Assembly: GCF_014650755.1 (NCBI RefSeq)
Contig: NZ_BMVO01000002.1
Location: 62,001 to 126,000 of the forward strand
From: Streptomyces chryseus
Lineage (GTDB): Bacteria; Actinomycetota; Actinomycetes; Streptomycetales; Streptomycetaceae
DNA length: 64,000 bases
Direction of reading: 5' to 3'
The notes beneath the pieces were generated by a model. That model ran no database searches. It was given only the letters and a program-made list of their open reading frames with translations, and was not told where the DNA came from. The translations under genes and the position numbers were made by a program. Of the stretch, positions 16,272-25,604 are shown in pieces (position 1 is the first letter of the stretch; each line of letters opens with the position of its first letter).

Positions 16272-19200
16272 TCACGACATCGTCAGGAAGCGCTGCACCA
16301 GCGACGCCAGCAGCACGGCCATCAGCGGCAGCGAGAACCAGAACGTGCTCTGGAGCCACTGCAACTGCCGCACGCCCGGCGCCACCGCCACCCGTACGAC
16401 CTCCCGCGCCGCCAGCAGCACGATCAGCGCCAGCGCGGCCAGCGCGCCCACCACCGACCACGGCGTCCACGTGATCTTCGGACCCGGTGGGCCCGGGTCG
16501 GGCCGCTCGACCGGGCCGTCGGGCTGCTCGCGCAGCGCGTACAGCGACACGTCCGCGTTCGCCAGGACCTTCCTCAGCTCCGGCCGCTCGTCGAGGTTCG
16601 CGGTCAGCCGCTTCTCCCAGGTGGGCGAGTAGCCGGCGTCGAGCCGCAGATACGTCGACTGGCTCCGGTTGATCATGAGGTACGCGTTCGGCCCCGCGGT
16701 CTTGAGCGACTTGACCAGACCCGCGACCAGGACCGGGTCCCTGGGGGCGAGCGTCGGTACGTAAGCGACCTTCTCCATGTCCCGCGCGCCCCACGGGATC
16801 GCCGGCGTGACCTCGTCGACGGGGTCGTTGCTCATCCACAGCAGCCGCACCGACGGGTCGTCGTGCGCGTACACGAACTCCATCGCGGCCACCTCCCCAC
16901 CCCGGGTCCGCTCGAAGGACTCGTTGCCCCAGCGGGAGACGAGGAAGCCGCCCATCAGGACCAGGCCCGTCAGCAGCGCGGCCAGCGGCGCGAGGCTCTT
17001 GCGGTCCGCCTCCCGCTCGGCGGCCGTGACCCCGGTCCGGGGGAACAGCGCGAGCCCGGCCAGCAGGGCGGCGCCCGGCAGCGCGAACATGAAGACGCGC
17101 AGGGCCATCTCGCCGCCGTACGACTGCATGCCGAAGCCGAGGAACGGCACGAAGGCCAGCACGAGCAGCGAGCGCTCGCTGTAACCGGCGAAGCGCCGCC
17201 GCCACCAGCCCCAGCACGCGAGGGCCATCACACCGCCGGCCATCGCGACCCGCACGTACAGCACCAGCTTGTGCGTCGAACTGCCGCCCTCGATGCGGCC
17301 GGACACCGACGAGGTCACATTGCCGCCCACGCCGCCGACCCCGCCGAACAGCTCGTCGAAGTGCCCCGACCAGTACGGCTCCGCGAAGAAGCCGATCCAG
17401 ACCGCGACCAGGACGGCGAACAGCATGGGCAGCCCGCGCAGCGTGGAGCGGCCCGCCACCACCAGGACGGCGAGCACACCGAGCATCACGAACGGCGTGA
17501 GCTGGTGGGCCGGCACGGTGGCGGCGAACAGCCCGGCCAGCACCAGCAGCAGCACCGCCTTCTCGCGCCGCCCGGCCGGCCTCACCTCGGCCTCGCCAGG
17601 GCGCCGCCTGGTCCACAGCACGCGCGGCTCACGGAACCAGACCAGCAGCACCGCGACGAACGCGAGGTACATCCCGTACGTGAAGCCCTGCGGCGAGAAG
17701 TAGTCCTGGCCGACCCAGCCGCTCAGTACGAAGATCCACGCGCCCGCCCACCGGGCGCGCCAGCCCGCCCGCATCGAGCGCGTCAGCAGGAACAGCGGCG
17801 GCAGGTAGAGGAGTTGCATGGCCAGTGGCCACCAGCGGATGACCGGTGTCATGTCCGTCACGCCGCACGCCTCGGCGACGAAGGCGGCCAGGGCGAAGAA
17901 GCCGGGCCAGCTCCAGCGCGCGTCGAGGTCGGGCACCGCCGTGCCGGTCCGCTCGATGTAGTCGAGGAAGCCGAGGTGCTGCCAGGCGGTCGGGAAGCGC
18001 GGTTCGGCCTCCAGTACGGCGGGCAGGGCGTGCAGCGACACCACCGTCGCCAGCAGCGCCACGGTCAGCAGTACGGTCCTCGGCCGGTCCAGCCACAGCA
18101 GCGAGGCGAACGACACCGCGAGCAGCCCGGCGCCGAACAGCGTCGCCCCCGGCAGTACGGAGACCAGGCCGAGGCCGCCCATACGGTCCAGACCGGCCTC
18201 GCCGATGCCGCGCACCGGCAGCCAGTAGAGCGCCAGCGCCGCCAGGAGCAGCAGGACGACGGTGAGTTCGGGCGCGCGGGTGCGCAGGGCGCGCATCGTG
18301 GTGCGGCGGGGCGCGGGCGGTGCGCCGAGCGCCGGGGCGGCGGGCGGCACGCGCTCCTCGCTCGCCTCGGGGGACGGTGGGCCCGCCGGTACGGAGGCGG
18401 GGGAGCGGGCGGGCACGGCCGCCCCGGGCAGCGGCGGCCTCAGCGCCCACGTCGGCCGGGTGCCGTGGCCCTCGCCGCCCGGCCGGTCCGCCGGTGCGGG
18501 CGTACCGGCGGCCGGGGCCGGCGGCCCCGGCCGCACATCGGGCCGGCGCTCCGGGTGGTCGAAGTCCAGGCGCACTCCGAGCGGCATGGTGGGCGAGTCG
18601 AGGGCCGACCGCAGCGCCCAGCGCGTCCCGAACTCGCCGCCGGACGGCTTGTCCCACTCCGTGCGCTCGCCGCCGACGGCGACCCCCGCGTCGCCGTCGG
18701 CCGCCAGGTCCGCCAGGTCGCCGTCCGGAGCCGTCGCGTCCGCGCCGGTGGACGTCGCCGGCGGCGCCGACCGCACCACCCGGTAGAGCATCACGCCCGC
18801 GACCGAGGCCACGACCGCCAGGCTGGAGATCTCCGCGATCCCCGCCCCCACGAGCCCCATGCGCGGCAGCAGGAGAAGCGTCAGCCCGAGCACCAGGACG
18901 CACAGCCCGCCCTGGAGGTAGGCGAGCGGGGAGGTGCGGCTCTGGGCGCGCAGGACCGCGAAGTACACCTCGATGACGACGCGCAGCAGCGCGCCGACGG
19001 CGAACCAGCGCAGCAGCGGGGTCGCGGCGTCGGCGTACCCCTGGCCGAACACGCCCAGGATGTACGGGGCGCCGAAGAACAGGACCGCCGCGACCGGCAG
19101 CATGATGCGCGCCATCCGGCGCAGCGCGGCGCGGCAGTTGTGGGCCAGGGTGCTCGGGTCGTGCGCGCCTTCCACCGTCAGGGAGGCGCCCATGTTGATC

Positions 19201-20087
19201 GCGAGCAGGTTGACCGTGCCGCCGATGGTCGTGGTGATGTAGAAGTACGCGTTGTCCTCGGCGCTGACCTGCGAGGCGACGATCACCGGCACCGCGTAGA
19301 CGACCGCCAGCGAGAAGAGCGACCCCGTGTAGTCGCCGGCCAGGAACCGGCCCATCTGGCGCAGCGTCGGCGGCCGGGCGCGGTCCTCGGTGGCCGCCAC
19401 GTGCCGCGGCACCAGGCGCCGGAAGACCAGCCACCCCAGCGGGATCACCGACACGGCGATCGCCGCGACCCACGAGACGAACACGCCCGCGGTGGGGACC
19501 GAGGCGGCGATCACGACCAGCAGCACCAGCTTGACCGCCGAGAAGACGGTGTTGCCCACGGGCACCCACAGCGCACTGCGCAGGCCCGTCAGCACCCCGT
19601 CCTGGAGCGTGAGCAACGACCAGGCGACGACGGCGAGCACGAAGCCGGCGCCGTTCAGCGGGCCGTTCAGGAAGCTGTACGAAGGGCCCCACAGGCCGAG
19701 CGTCGACAGGAACACCAGCGCCGCACCCGCCACCACCACGGAACTGCCCGCGTACGTCCGCAGCACCAGCCGCCCGGTCCCGCGCCCCGCCACCGGTATG
19801 AACCGGGCGAGCGCCCCGGTCAGCGTCAGCGCGGTCAGCCCGGCCAGCAGCTTCATCGCGGCGATGGCCGCCGAGCCCTGTCCGACCGCGGACTCCGAGT
19901 AGTACCGGGCGGCGGCCAGCCAGAAGCTCAGACCGAGCAGCGCGCTGATGCCGGTGTTGAGCATCAGCGCGTAGGCGTTGCGAAAGAGCGGACTGCCGCC
20001 GCCGCTCCCCGGCAGGCGCAGGCGGCGCCCGGTCGGCGGCTCGTCCTTCGCCGGGCTTTCGGCCCGGGCGGTGGTCGTGTCAGACAC
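16272..20087 (-). CDS. Giant membrane protein: polysaccharide flippase fused to a GT-C-like domain
   Basis: 1271 residues, GTG start overlapping the upstream deacetylase stop by 8 bases. Residues about 35-440 have some 12-14 hydrophobic helices of the MATE/Wzx flippase superfamily (LPGSGGGSPLFRNAYALML entry, FIPVAGRGTGRLVLRTYAG). A 160-residue Pro/Ala-rich, probably cytoplasmic linker follows. Residues about 605-1090 form a second multi-helix domain resembling GT-C glycosyltransferases or polymerases (ARWSWPGFFAL, DYFSPQGFTYGMYL). A soluble part of about 100 residues and two closing helices end the protein. Flipping a lipid-linked glycan and then transferring or polymerising it would be joined in one chain; inference from domain order. 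It is last of six leftward genes. Confidence 0.85.
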   Translation of the reverse strand: MSDTTTARAESPAKDEPPTGRRLRLPGSGGGSPLFRNAYALMLNTGISALLGLSFWLAAARYYSESAVGQGSAAIAAMKLLAGLTALTLTGALARFIPVAGRGTGRLVLRTYAGSSVVVAGAALVFLSTLGLWGPSYSFLNGPLNGAGFVLAVVAWSLLTLQDGVLTGLRSALWVPVGNTVFSAVKLVLLVVIAASVPTAGVFVSWVAAIAVSVIPLGWLVFRRLVPRHVAATEDRARPPTLRQMGRFLAGDYTGSLFSLAVVYAVPVIVASQVSAEDNAYFYITTTIGGTVNLLAINMGASLTVEGAHDPSTLAHNCRAALRRMARIMLPVAAVLFFGAPYILGVFGQGYADAATPLLRWFAVGALLRVVIEVYFAVLRAQSRTSPLAYLQGGLCVLVLGLTLLLLPRMGLVGAGIAEISSLAVVASVAGVMLYRVVRSAPPATSTGADATAPDGDLADLAADGDAGVAVGGERTEWDKPSGGEFGTRWALRSALDSPTMPLGVRLDFDHPERRPDVRPGPPAPAAGTPAPADRPGGEGHGTRPTWALRPPLPGAAVPARSPASVPAGPPSPEASEERVPPAAPALGAPPAPRRTTMRALRTRAPELTVVLLLLAALALYWLPVRGIGEAGLDRMGGLGLVSVLPGATLFGAGLLAVSFASLLWLDRPRTVLLTVALLATVVSLHALPAVLEAEPRFPTAWQHLGFLDYIERTGTAVPDLDARWSWPGFFALAAFVAEACGVTDMTPVIRWWPLAMQLLYLPPLFLLTRSMRAGWRARWAGAWIFVLSGWVGQDYFSPQGFTYGMYLAFVAVLLVWFREPRVLWTRRRPGEAEVRPAGRREKAVLLLVLAGLFAATVPAHQLTPFVMLGVLAVLVVAGRSTLRGLPMLFAVLVAVWIGFFAEPYWSGHFDELFGGVGGVGGNVTSSVSGRIEGGSSTHKLVLYVRVAMAGGVMALACWGWWRRRFAGYSERSLLVLAFVPFLGFGMQSYGGEMALRVFMFALPGAALLAGLALFPRTGVTAAEREADRKSLAPLAALLTGLVLMGGFLVSRWGNESFERTRGGEVAAMEFVYAHDDPSVRLLWMSNDPVDEVTPAIPWGARDMEKVAYVPTLAPRDPVLVAGLVKSLKTAGPNAYLMINRSQSTYLRLDAGYSPTWEKRLTANLDERPELRKVLANADVSLYALREQPDGPVERPDPGPPGPKITWTPWSVVGALAALALIVLLAAREVVRVAVAPGVRQLQWLQSTFWFSLPLMAVLLASLVQRFLTMS

Positions 20088-20877
20088 GGCTCCTGTTCAC
20101 CTTCCGGCCGACCGCGCGGGCTCTGCGGACCACGGCGTACCCCTTGGTGAGGACCCGGCTCCCGGCGAACGTACGGGCGACGGACCGCCCGTGCACCAGA
20201 CCCTCGAACTCCTCGATGCCGGTGGTGCGCCGTACGGTCACCCGTGCCAGGGCGTACGGCCCCTGGCACCGCTGGGCGAGGGCGTTGCGCACGGCGAGCG
20301 ACTGCGCGAAGCCGGCCTCGCGCACCGTGCGGCGCACCCGCCGGCTGGAATAACCGTACGGGTAGGCGAAGGACACGGGCCGGGCGCCCAGTTCCTGCGA
20401 GATGATCTCCCGGCAGCGCCGGGTCTCGAACCACAGCTCGTCGTCCGCCAGTTGGTCCATCTGCGGATGGGTGTGGCTGTGGCCGCCGATCTCGGTCCCG
20501 GCGGCGGCCAGTTCCCGCACCTGGTCCCAGTCGAGCATCGTGTCGAGCGCGCCGCCCGCGTCGTACGGGCCGCGCAGCCAGCCCGTCGAGACGAAGACGG
20601 TGGCGGCGAAACCGTGCCGGGCCAGGGCGGGGAGGGCGTGCCGGTGCACGCCCTCGTAACCGTCGTCGAAGGTGATCAGCACCGGCCGCCGCGGCAGCGT
20701 CCCGTCGCCCCGCCAGGCCGCCCCCAGCTGCGCGGTGGTCAGCGGGGTGAAGCCGCGTTCGCCGAGCAGCGCCATCTGCTCGGCGAACGCCTCGGGGGAG
20801 ACCGACAGGCCGTACGCCGCCTTCGCGGGCCGGGGCCCCACCGCGTGGTACATCAGGATCGGAACCGGCCCGCTCAC
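20080..20877 (-). CDS. Polysaccharide deacetylase (NodB homology, CE4)
   Basis: 265 residues from a GTG start that overlaps the upstream GT2 stop (GTGA). The NodB fold motifs are complete: TFDDGYEG with Asp71/Asp72, HSHTHPQ with His133 and His137 as metal ligands, and FAYPYGYSS later. There is no signal peptide, so it is either cytoplasmic or acts on lipid-linked sugars at the inner face. It likely removes N-acetyl groups from the glycan made by this operon. Confidence 0.9.
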   Translation of the reverse strand: MSGPVPILMYHAVGPRPAKAAYGLSVSPEAFAEQMALLGERGFTPLTTAQLGAAWRGDGTLPRRPVLITFDDGYEGVHRHALPALARHGFAATVFVSTGWLRGPYDAGGALDTMLDWDQVRELAAAGTEIGGHSHTHPQMDQLADDELWFETRRCREIISQELGARPVSFAYPYGYSSRRVRRTVREAGFAQSLAVRNALAQRCQGPYALARVTVRRTTGIEEFEGLVHGRSVARTFAGSRVLTKGYAVVRRARAVGRKVNRSRV

Positions 20878-21917
20878 GGCGCCTCCCCCCGCACCCGGGG
20901 TCTGCCGGCGGTGGCCGCCGGACCCGGCCCCGGAGCCGTGCCCGGGATCGAGAACATCGCTCCTCCCCTCCGGGCCCGGAGGCTGCCGAGCACGTAACCG
21001 CCCGCGGCCGCCGCCACCCCGGCCACGATGGCCCCGGCCCGGCCCGCGCCGCCCGGCCGCCCGAGGGCCGCGTCGCGCAGCCCCCGGGCGACACCGGCCG
21101 GCAGGACCCGGGTGGTGTAGCGGCGTTCGGACTCGAGCCCCTTGCCCATGCCCACACTCCGTGCCACGAGTGCCTTCGACAACCCCTCGGCGTACGCGCG
21201 CGTACGGAAGTAGCCGAACCGCTCGCGGACGGCCGGGACCTTGTGGTGGATCACCGAGCGGTCGTCGATCAGCAGCACCGCGTCCGGCAGGGCCCGGGTG
21301 AGCCGGATGCACAGCTCCGTCTCCTCGCAGCCCAGCGGCCGCTTGTCGCCGTCCCTCCCGATGCCGGTGGCGAACCCGCCCACCACCTCGAAGGCCGACC
21401 TGCGGAAGGAGGCGTTGCCGCCGAGGACGTTGCGGACCCGCACCCGTCCGGGCGGCAGGCCCCGGTACGTACAGCCGACGATCCAGTCGAACTCCTCCGG
21501 GAACCAGTGCGGCCGGCGGCCGGACGCCCACGCCGGCTCGGTCCGGCCCCCGACGGCCATGACGCGCGGGTCCTCGTACCCCTCGGCGAAGTGGCGCAGC
21601 CAGTCGCGCTCCGCCACGGCGTCGTCGTCGAGGAAGGCGACGATCTCGCCGCGGGCGGCGGCGATACCGGTGTTGCGGCCGGCGGAGAGGCCGCGGGGGC
21701 CCGCGTTGGCGAGCACCCGCACCTCCTCGTCCGGCGTCGTGTTCGCGCGTACTTCCTCGCTCAGGCGCTCCAGCAGCGCCGGATTGTGGTCCACGACCAG
21801 CAGGGTCTCGGCGGCGGGCCGTGACTGGCGGCGCACCGAGTCGACCGCCGCGAGGATGTCCTCCCAGCGGTCCTCGGTGTACACACAGATCACCACCGAG
21901 ATGTCCAGGTGGCTCAA
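20874..21917 (-). CDS. GT2-family glycosyltransferase
   Basis: 347 residues from a TTG start at 21917, overlapping the upstream GT2 stop by 4 bases and preceded by a GGGGAGAGG site. The GT-A domain shows ISVVICVYTEDRW, the nucleotide-binding AGRNTGIAAARGEIVAFLDDDA (DDD metal motif) and a CEETELCIRL acceptor-side motif. A C-terminal hydrophobic stretch (about 295-315) may tether it to the membrane. Sugar donor unknown. Confidence 0.88.
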   Translation of the reverse strand: MSHLDISVVICVYTEDRWEDILAAVDSVRRQSRPAAETLLVVDHNPALLERLSEEVRANTTPDEEVRVLANAGPRGLSAGRNTGIAAARGEIVAFLDDDAVAERDWLRHFAEGYEDPRVMAVGGRTEPAWASGRRPHWFPEEFDWIVGCTYRGLPPGRVRVRNVLGGNASFRRSAFEVVGGFATGIGRDGDKRPLGCEETELCIRLTRALPDAVLLIDDRSVIHHKVPAVRERFGYFRTRAYAEGLSKALVARSVGMGKGLESERRYTTRVLPAGVARGLRDAALGRPGGAGRAGAIVAGVAAAAGGYVLGSLRARRGGAMFSIPGTAPGPGPAATAGRPRVRGEAP

Positions 21918-22735
21918 GACACCTCTCCCCGGCTGGCGCCGGGGGCGAAGACCGGCGGGCGGCGCCGTCCGGTGCGCCGCTTCCCCTGCTCCTTCAGGAT
22001 CACTCTCAGGACGCGCAGCCCGTCCCGTACGGCGCTGAGGTTGCTCATGCCGTGGATGCGGACGTACTCGTGGCTGGGGATCTCCTGGACGCGCAGGCCG
22101 GCCTTGACGACCCGGATGTTCATCAGCGTCTCGACCTCGAAGCCCGTGCAGTCGAGGTCGATCTTGTCGAGGCAGTGCCGCCAGAAGGCGTTGTAGCCGT
22201 AGCAGAGGTCGGTGTAGCGGGCTCCGAACTTGGCGTTGACCACGGCGCACAGCACCCGGTTGCCGAGCTTGCGGATCGGCGTCATGTCGTCCGTGCCGCC
22301 GCCGTTGGCGAAGCGCGAGCCCTTGGCGAAATCGGCCCCCGACACGAGCGCCGACACGTAACTGACGATCTCGTGGCCGTCGGCCGAGCCGTCCGCGTCG
22401 ACCATGACGATGATCTCGCCGGTGCAGGCGGCGAATCCGCTGATGAGTGCGTCGCCCTTGCCTCTTCCGCGCTGCTTGACGACCTTGATTCCCGGCCAGA
22501 GATCACGGGCCACCCGGACGGTGTCGTCGGTCGAATTCCCGTCGACCAGGATCACTTCATGGATCCAGGCCGGAAGGGTCTTGAAGACGTACGGAAGATT
22601 CTCCGCCTCGTTCATGGCGGGGATCACGACGCTCACCGGCGGCGCGATGGCGAGATGTGAGGAGACAGGCCGGTATGGGCTGTCGGAGATCAGTGGATCC
22701 TGGCCCTCGACAGCAGGGCGGAGGAATGAGCTCAT
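21914..22735 (-). CDS. GT2-family glycosyltransferase, dolichyl-phosphate mannose synthase type
   Basis: 273 residues. The start at 22735 has a GGAGAGG site. VSVVIPAMNEAENLPYVFKTLP and the VDADGSADG metal motif mark a DPM1/DpgS-like GT2 that loads a sugar onto a polyprenyl phosphate. No membrane domain is seen. A 373-base gap separates it from the GNAT-fold gene upstream, so it may open its own transcription unit of four overlapping genes (22735 to 16272). It probably supplies lipid-linked sugar for the flippase-GT-C protein. Confidence 0.88.
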   Translation of the reverse strand: MSSFLRPAVEGQDPLISDSPYRPVSSHLAIAPPVSVVIPAMNEAENLPYVFKTLPAWIHEVILVDGNSTDDTVRVARDLWPGIKVVKQRGRGKGDALISGFAACTGEIIVMVDADGSADGHEIVSYVSALVSGADFAKGSRFANGGGTDDMTPIRKLGNRVLCAVVNAKFGARYTDLCYGYNAFWRHCLDKIDLDCTGFEVETLMNIRVVKAGLRVQEIPSHEYVRIHGMSNLSAVRDGLRVLRVILKEQGKRRTGRRRPPVFAPGASRGEVS

Positions 22736-23054
22736 GAGTCTTTTCCCTCTCCACCGGTGGACCGCCCGCCCCCGGGCGGTCCGGATGAGTTTCCGGTTCG
22801 AAAGGGGGGTTCTCGCCCGGCCCATGACGGAATACGTCTCCGTACTGGACGGGCGAGCTGGCACAGCTTTCCCACGCGGCACGCGACTCGGCACAGCGCT
22901 GATCGAATTCAGCACTGATCGCCGAGTACGACACCCCCCCTACCGCGCCCCGCACCGGCCCCCATCGCGACGCCTGAGCCCTCCCCTGGAGTCGCTTTGC
23001 GTGATGCACCGTTGCGGGTGGATGTACGACGGTATTGATGATGTGGACCGTATG
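22736..23054. other. Intergenic region, probable promoter of the glycan genes
   Basis: No convincing gene is found in this stretch, which is clearly AT-richer than the coding DNA around it. It lies between two leftward genes and is the only large gap in the glycan locus, so a promoter for the overlapping four-gene set is likely. No certain -10/-35 pair was identified. Confidence 0.4.
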
Positions 23055-23078
23055 GCAAGACCTGGAACGGGGTCTTGC
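23055..23078. terminator. Hairpin 3' of the GNAT-fold transferase gene
   Basis: Perfect 8-bp inverted repeat (GCAAGACC / GGTCTTGC) with an 8-base loop, located about 31 bases past the stop of the leftward gene at 23109. No T-tract on the minus strand. Likely a factor-independent or processing hairpin that splits the locus into two units. Confidence 0.5.
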
Positions 23079-23108
23079 TTTGCTACCTCTTTGGCGTTAT
23101 ATCGGCGG

Positions 23109-24212
23109 TCAGTTCCGGAAGCGTCCCGATCGGAATTCGCCGATCCGCTTGAGCAGTTTATCGGCGGGTTCGAACAGTTCCGGTCGTTCGACGACTGTAT
23201 TGCGCAGAGCGCGCAGCGGGGCGCGGTGTGCCCAGTGGCCGAGGGCCACTGGGTGACGTCGCATCATCCACCCCTCGGAAACCATGATCTCCCGGGTCTT
23301 GAGGGAGTCCTTGTACGCTTTCTGGCCGCGTCCGAGATCGATGTACGCGATACCGTCGGCGGCCGCCGCCTCCGCTATCCGCAGGTGCATGAGCAGGCCG
23401 GGCGAGAATTTCGCGAACTGCGGATCATAGGACGGAAACCAGCAGCACATGATCCTTTCCGAACGCGGACCGAAATGCGCGGCGATCGGCCGGCCGTCCG
23501 CGTACAGCACCGAGAGCAGGCCGGCGAAGGACGGCGTCCTGGTGTGGAACAAGTGGTCGACGAGTCCGATGATCCAGGACTGCGTGAAACGGTCGCTGCG
23601 CCCGGTCCTGCGGTACTGCGCGGACTTCCATCGCATCAGCGTCCGCAGCGCCGCCGGGTCTCGCTCGTCGTGCACGTACCTCAGTTCGCCGACCGAGCGG
23701 ATCAGCTTGCGTTCCTTGGCGAGCGTCGTCCTGAGGAACTTCGGCGCGTTCTTCCGCAGGTGGGCGAGGTACGCCTCGTAACCGTCCGCCGTGTCGATCA
23801 CCGGTGAGGGGAACGTGCCCGTGACGCCGGACCCGAACGCCTCCTGTCCCGGCGCCAGGTGGTCGAACTCCCACACCGCGAGCCCGCAGGCCCGCAGCAG
23901 CTCCCGCGCGTCCCAGATGAATCCGGGCCGGTGCACCAGGCCCTGACTGTCCGACACTCCGAGCCCGACGGCCCTGCCGACCCCGGTGGCGGACCTCTGG
24001 TGCGGGAAGAAGGCCACGGGCTCACCGTCTTCCCGTACGACGGCCACGCGCACCCCGCGCCGGTACCGGTCGAGCGCCAGGGTGAACTCGGGGGAGAGGA
24101 AAGGGTTCGCCAGCTCCGGCGCACCGTGGAGGTGGGCCTTGGACTGCATGGCTGTCCACGTCGCCCGGTCGGCGGCGCTGAGCTCGCCGGGGCGGTGCAC
24201 TGCGATGTCCAT
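23109..24212 (-). CDS. GNAT-fold acyltransferase, FemAB/CelD (BcsL) type
   Basis: 367 residues. Central and C-terminal regions match the Acetyltransf_6 family: YEAYLAHLRKNAPKFLRTTLAKERKL, FAGLLSVLYADGRPIAAHFG, and YIDLGRGQKAYKDSLKTRE near the end. Members in polysaccharide loci transfer acyl or aminoacyl groups to exopolysaccharide precursors. It begins 2 bases after the upstream membrane gene and is in the same transcription unit. An acyl decoration of the glycan is the inferred role. Confidence 0.82.
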   Translation of the reverse strand: MDIAVHRPGELSAADRATWTAMQSKAHLHGAPELANPFLSPEFTLALDRYRRGVRVAVVREDGEPVAFFPHQRSATGVGRAVGLGVSDSQGLVHRPGFIWDARELLRACGLAVWEFDHLAPGQEAFGSGVTGTFPSPVIDTADGYEAYLAHLRKNAPKFLRTTLAKERKLIRSVGELRYVHDERDPAALRTLMRWKSAQYRRTGRSDRFTQSWIIGLVDHLFHTRTPSFAGLLSVLYADGRPIAAHFGPRSERIMCCWFPSYDPQFAKFSPGLLMHLRIAEAAAADGIAYIDLGRGQKAYKDSLKTREIMVSEGWMMRRHPVALGHWAHRAPLRALRNTVVERPELFEPADKLLKRIGEFRSGRFRN

Positions 24213-24214
24213 GG

Positions 24215-24610
24215 TCAGGTGGTCCGCCTTCTCGCCGTGGAGCCGCCGGGGCGCCGTACCAGTGTCAGCACGAAGAGCAGGGCGCTGATGACGGCGACCG
24301 CCGCGACCGCGCCCCTGATGGACCAGACGTGGGTGGCCAGCATCGCCTGGGCGACCAGCAGGTTGAGCGCGACGGCCGCCGCCGCCGACGCCACCAGGCG
24401 GCCCAGCGGATCCAGGCCCCGGAGCCCCGACGCCACGGCGCAGCCCGGCGCCACGAGCAGGAAGAAGAGAGTGAACGGTGCGCGAAGCGGCGACGCCAGA
24501 TCGGCGAACGCCAGGACGGCGCCGACCGCCGATACGGCGAGTGCCGCGCCCGCGAGCGCGGGCAGCGAGTCCGAGATGCGAGTCAATGGCTTGTCATCGA
24601 TGGTCTGCAT
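24215..24610 (-). CDS. Small integral membrane protein of the glycan locus
   Basis: 131 residues, about 4 predicted transmembrane helices (residues 18-36, 44-62, 70-90 and 98-117), ending in a basic RRPGGSTARRRTT tail. The start at 24610 follows an AGGGGGC site. No family recognised. It is the first gene of the leftward set, directly ahead of the GNAT-fold transferase, so it may anchor or partner that enzyme. Confidence 0.75.
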   Translation of the reverse strand: MQTIDDKPLTRISDSLPALAGAALAVSAVGAVLAFADLASPLRAPFTLFFLLVAPGCAVASGLRGLDPLGRLVASAAAAVALNLLVAQAMLATHVWSIRGAVAAVAVISALLFVLTLVRRPGGSTARRRTT

Positions 24611-24794
24611 TGGCGACTTTGCCCCCTGAAGCGCCGGATGCCGGGCTTCAATGTCGCGCAGCGCACTCCGGCGCGTCAAGGATGCGGAGGGGTCGTGTGG
24701 AAGCCCTCGTCGAAAGTTCTTGGCATGAACACTTCCCGTGATGTATGGGGACTGCTACGACAGTTGAGGCGGAAACCCTGCTAAGGGAGGTTCC

Positions 24795-25604
24795 ATGAAA
24801 CTGTCCCGAATCGCGGCATTCTCATCCTCGCTCCTGCTCGCCGCGGCTCTCGCCCTCACCGGGGCGAGCGCGGCGCAGGCGGCCCAACAGGCCGAATCCC
24901 TGGACTATGTGGCCCTCGGCGACTCCTACTCCTCGGGCGTCGGGGCCGGCAGCTACGACAGTGCGAGCGGCGACTGCAAGCGCAGCACCCGCGCCTACCC
25001 CGTCCTGTGGGCGGCGTCCCATTCACCCTCGACGTTCGCCTTCACCGCCTGCTCGGGCGCCCGTACGGGTGATGTGACCGCCGGTCAGCTCGCCCCGCTC
25101 AACGCCTCGACCGACCTCGTCTCCCTCACCGTCGGCGGCAACGACGCCGGCTTCGCGGACGTCATGACGACGTGCGTCACCCAGTCCGAGTCCAGCTGCC
25201 TCGCCCGGATCGCCACGGCGCGCGCCTATGTCGACTCCACGCTGCCCGGCAGGCTCGACTCCGTGTACGCGGCGATCAGAGCGAAGGCCACCACGGCGCG
25301 CGTCGTCGTGCTCGGCTACCCCCGCTTCTACAAGCTGAACGGCAGCTGTATCGCCGGGCTCACCGAGCGCGAGCGGTCCGCCATCAACGGCGCCTCCGAC
25401 TACCTCAACGACGCCACCGCCAAGCGCGCGGCGGACCACGGCTACACCTTTGCGCAGGTCACCCCGGCCTTCGCGGGCCACGAGATCTGCTCGTCGGCGC
25501 CCTGGCTGCACAGCGTGAAGTGGACCAACATCGGCGAGTCGTACCACCCGACCGCGGCCGGCCAGTCGGGCGGCTACCTGCCCGTCTTCACCTCCGCCGC
25601 CTGA
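24795..25604 (+). CDS. Secreted SGNH-family esterase/lipase
   Basis: 269 residues with a strong AAGGGAGG site. A Sec signal peptide ends AAQAAQQA. The four SGNH blocks are clear: GDSYSSG (nucleophile Ser), the glycine of the oxyanion hole in ACSGARTGD, GGNDAG, and HPT (SYHPTAAGQ) near the end. Cys residues are placed for three disulfides, as in the small Streptomyces lipase/phospholipase family with broad ester specificity. Its 3' end overlaps the convergent kinase gene by 17 bases. Divergent from the glycan locus by 184 bases. Confidence 0.92.
   Translation: MKLSRIAAFSSSLLLAAALALTGASAAQAAQQAESLDYVALGDSYSSGVGAGSYDSASGDCKRSTRAYPVLWAASHSPSTFAFTACSGARTGDVTAGQLAPLNASTDLVSLTVGGNDAGFADVMTTCVTQSESSCLARIATARAYVDSTLPGRLDSVYAAIRAKATTARVVVLGYPRFYKLNGSCIAGLTERERSAINGASDYLNDATAKRAADHGYTFAQVTPAFAGHEICSSAPWLHSVKWTNIGESYHPTAAGQSGGYLPVFTSAA

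Noticed and set aside
16863..20150. Long plus-strand open frame opposite the flippase fusion
   Set aside because: Composition is His/Arg/Gln-rich without motifs, typical of an antisense frame in high-GC DNA; the minus-strand protein has clear membrane domains.
6290..24740. 10-mer ACTTCCCGTG near tctC and near the SGNH esterase
   Set aside because: Positions relative to starts differ, it has no symmetry, and the genes are unrelated; chance is sufficient.
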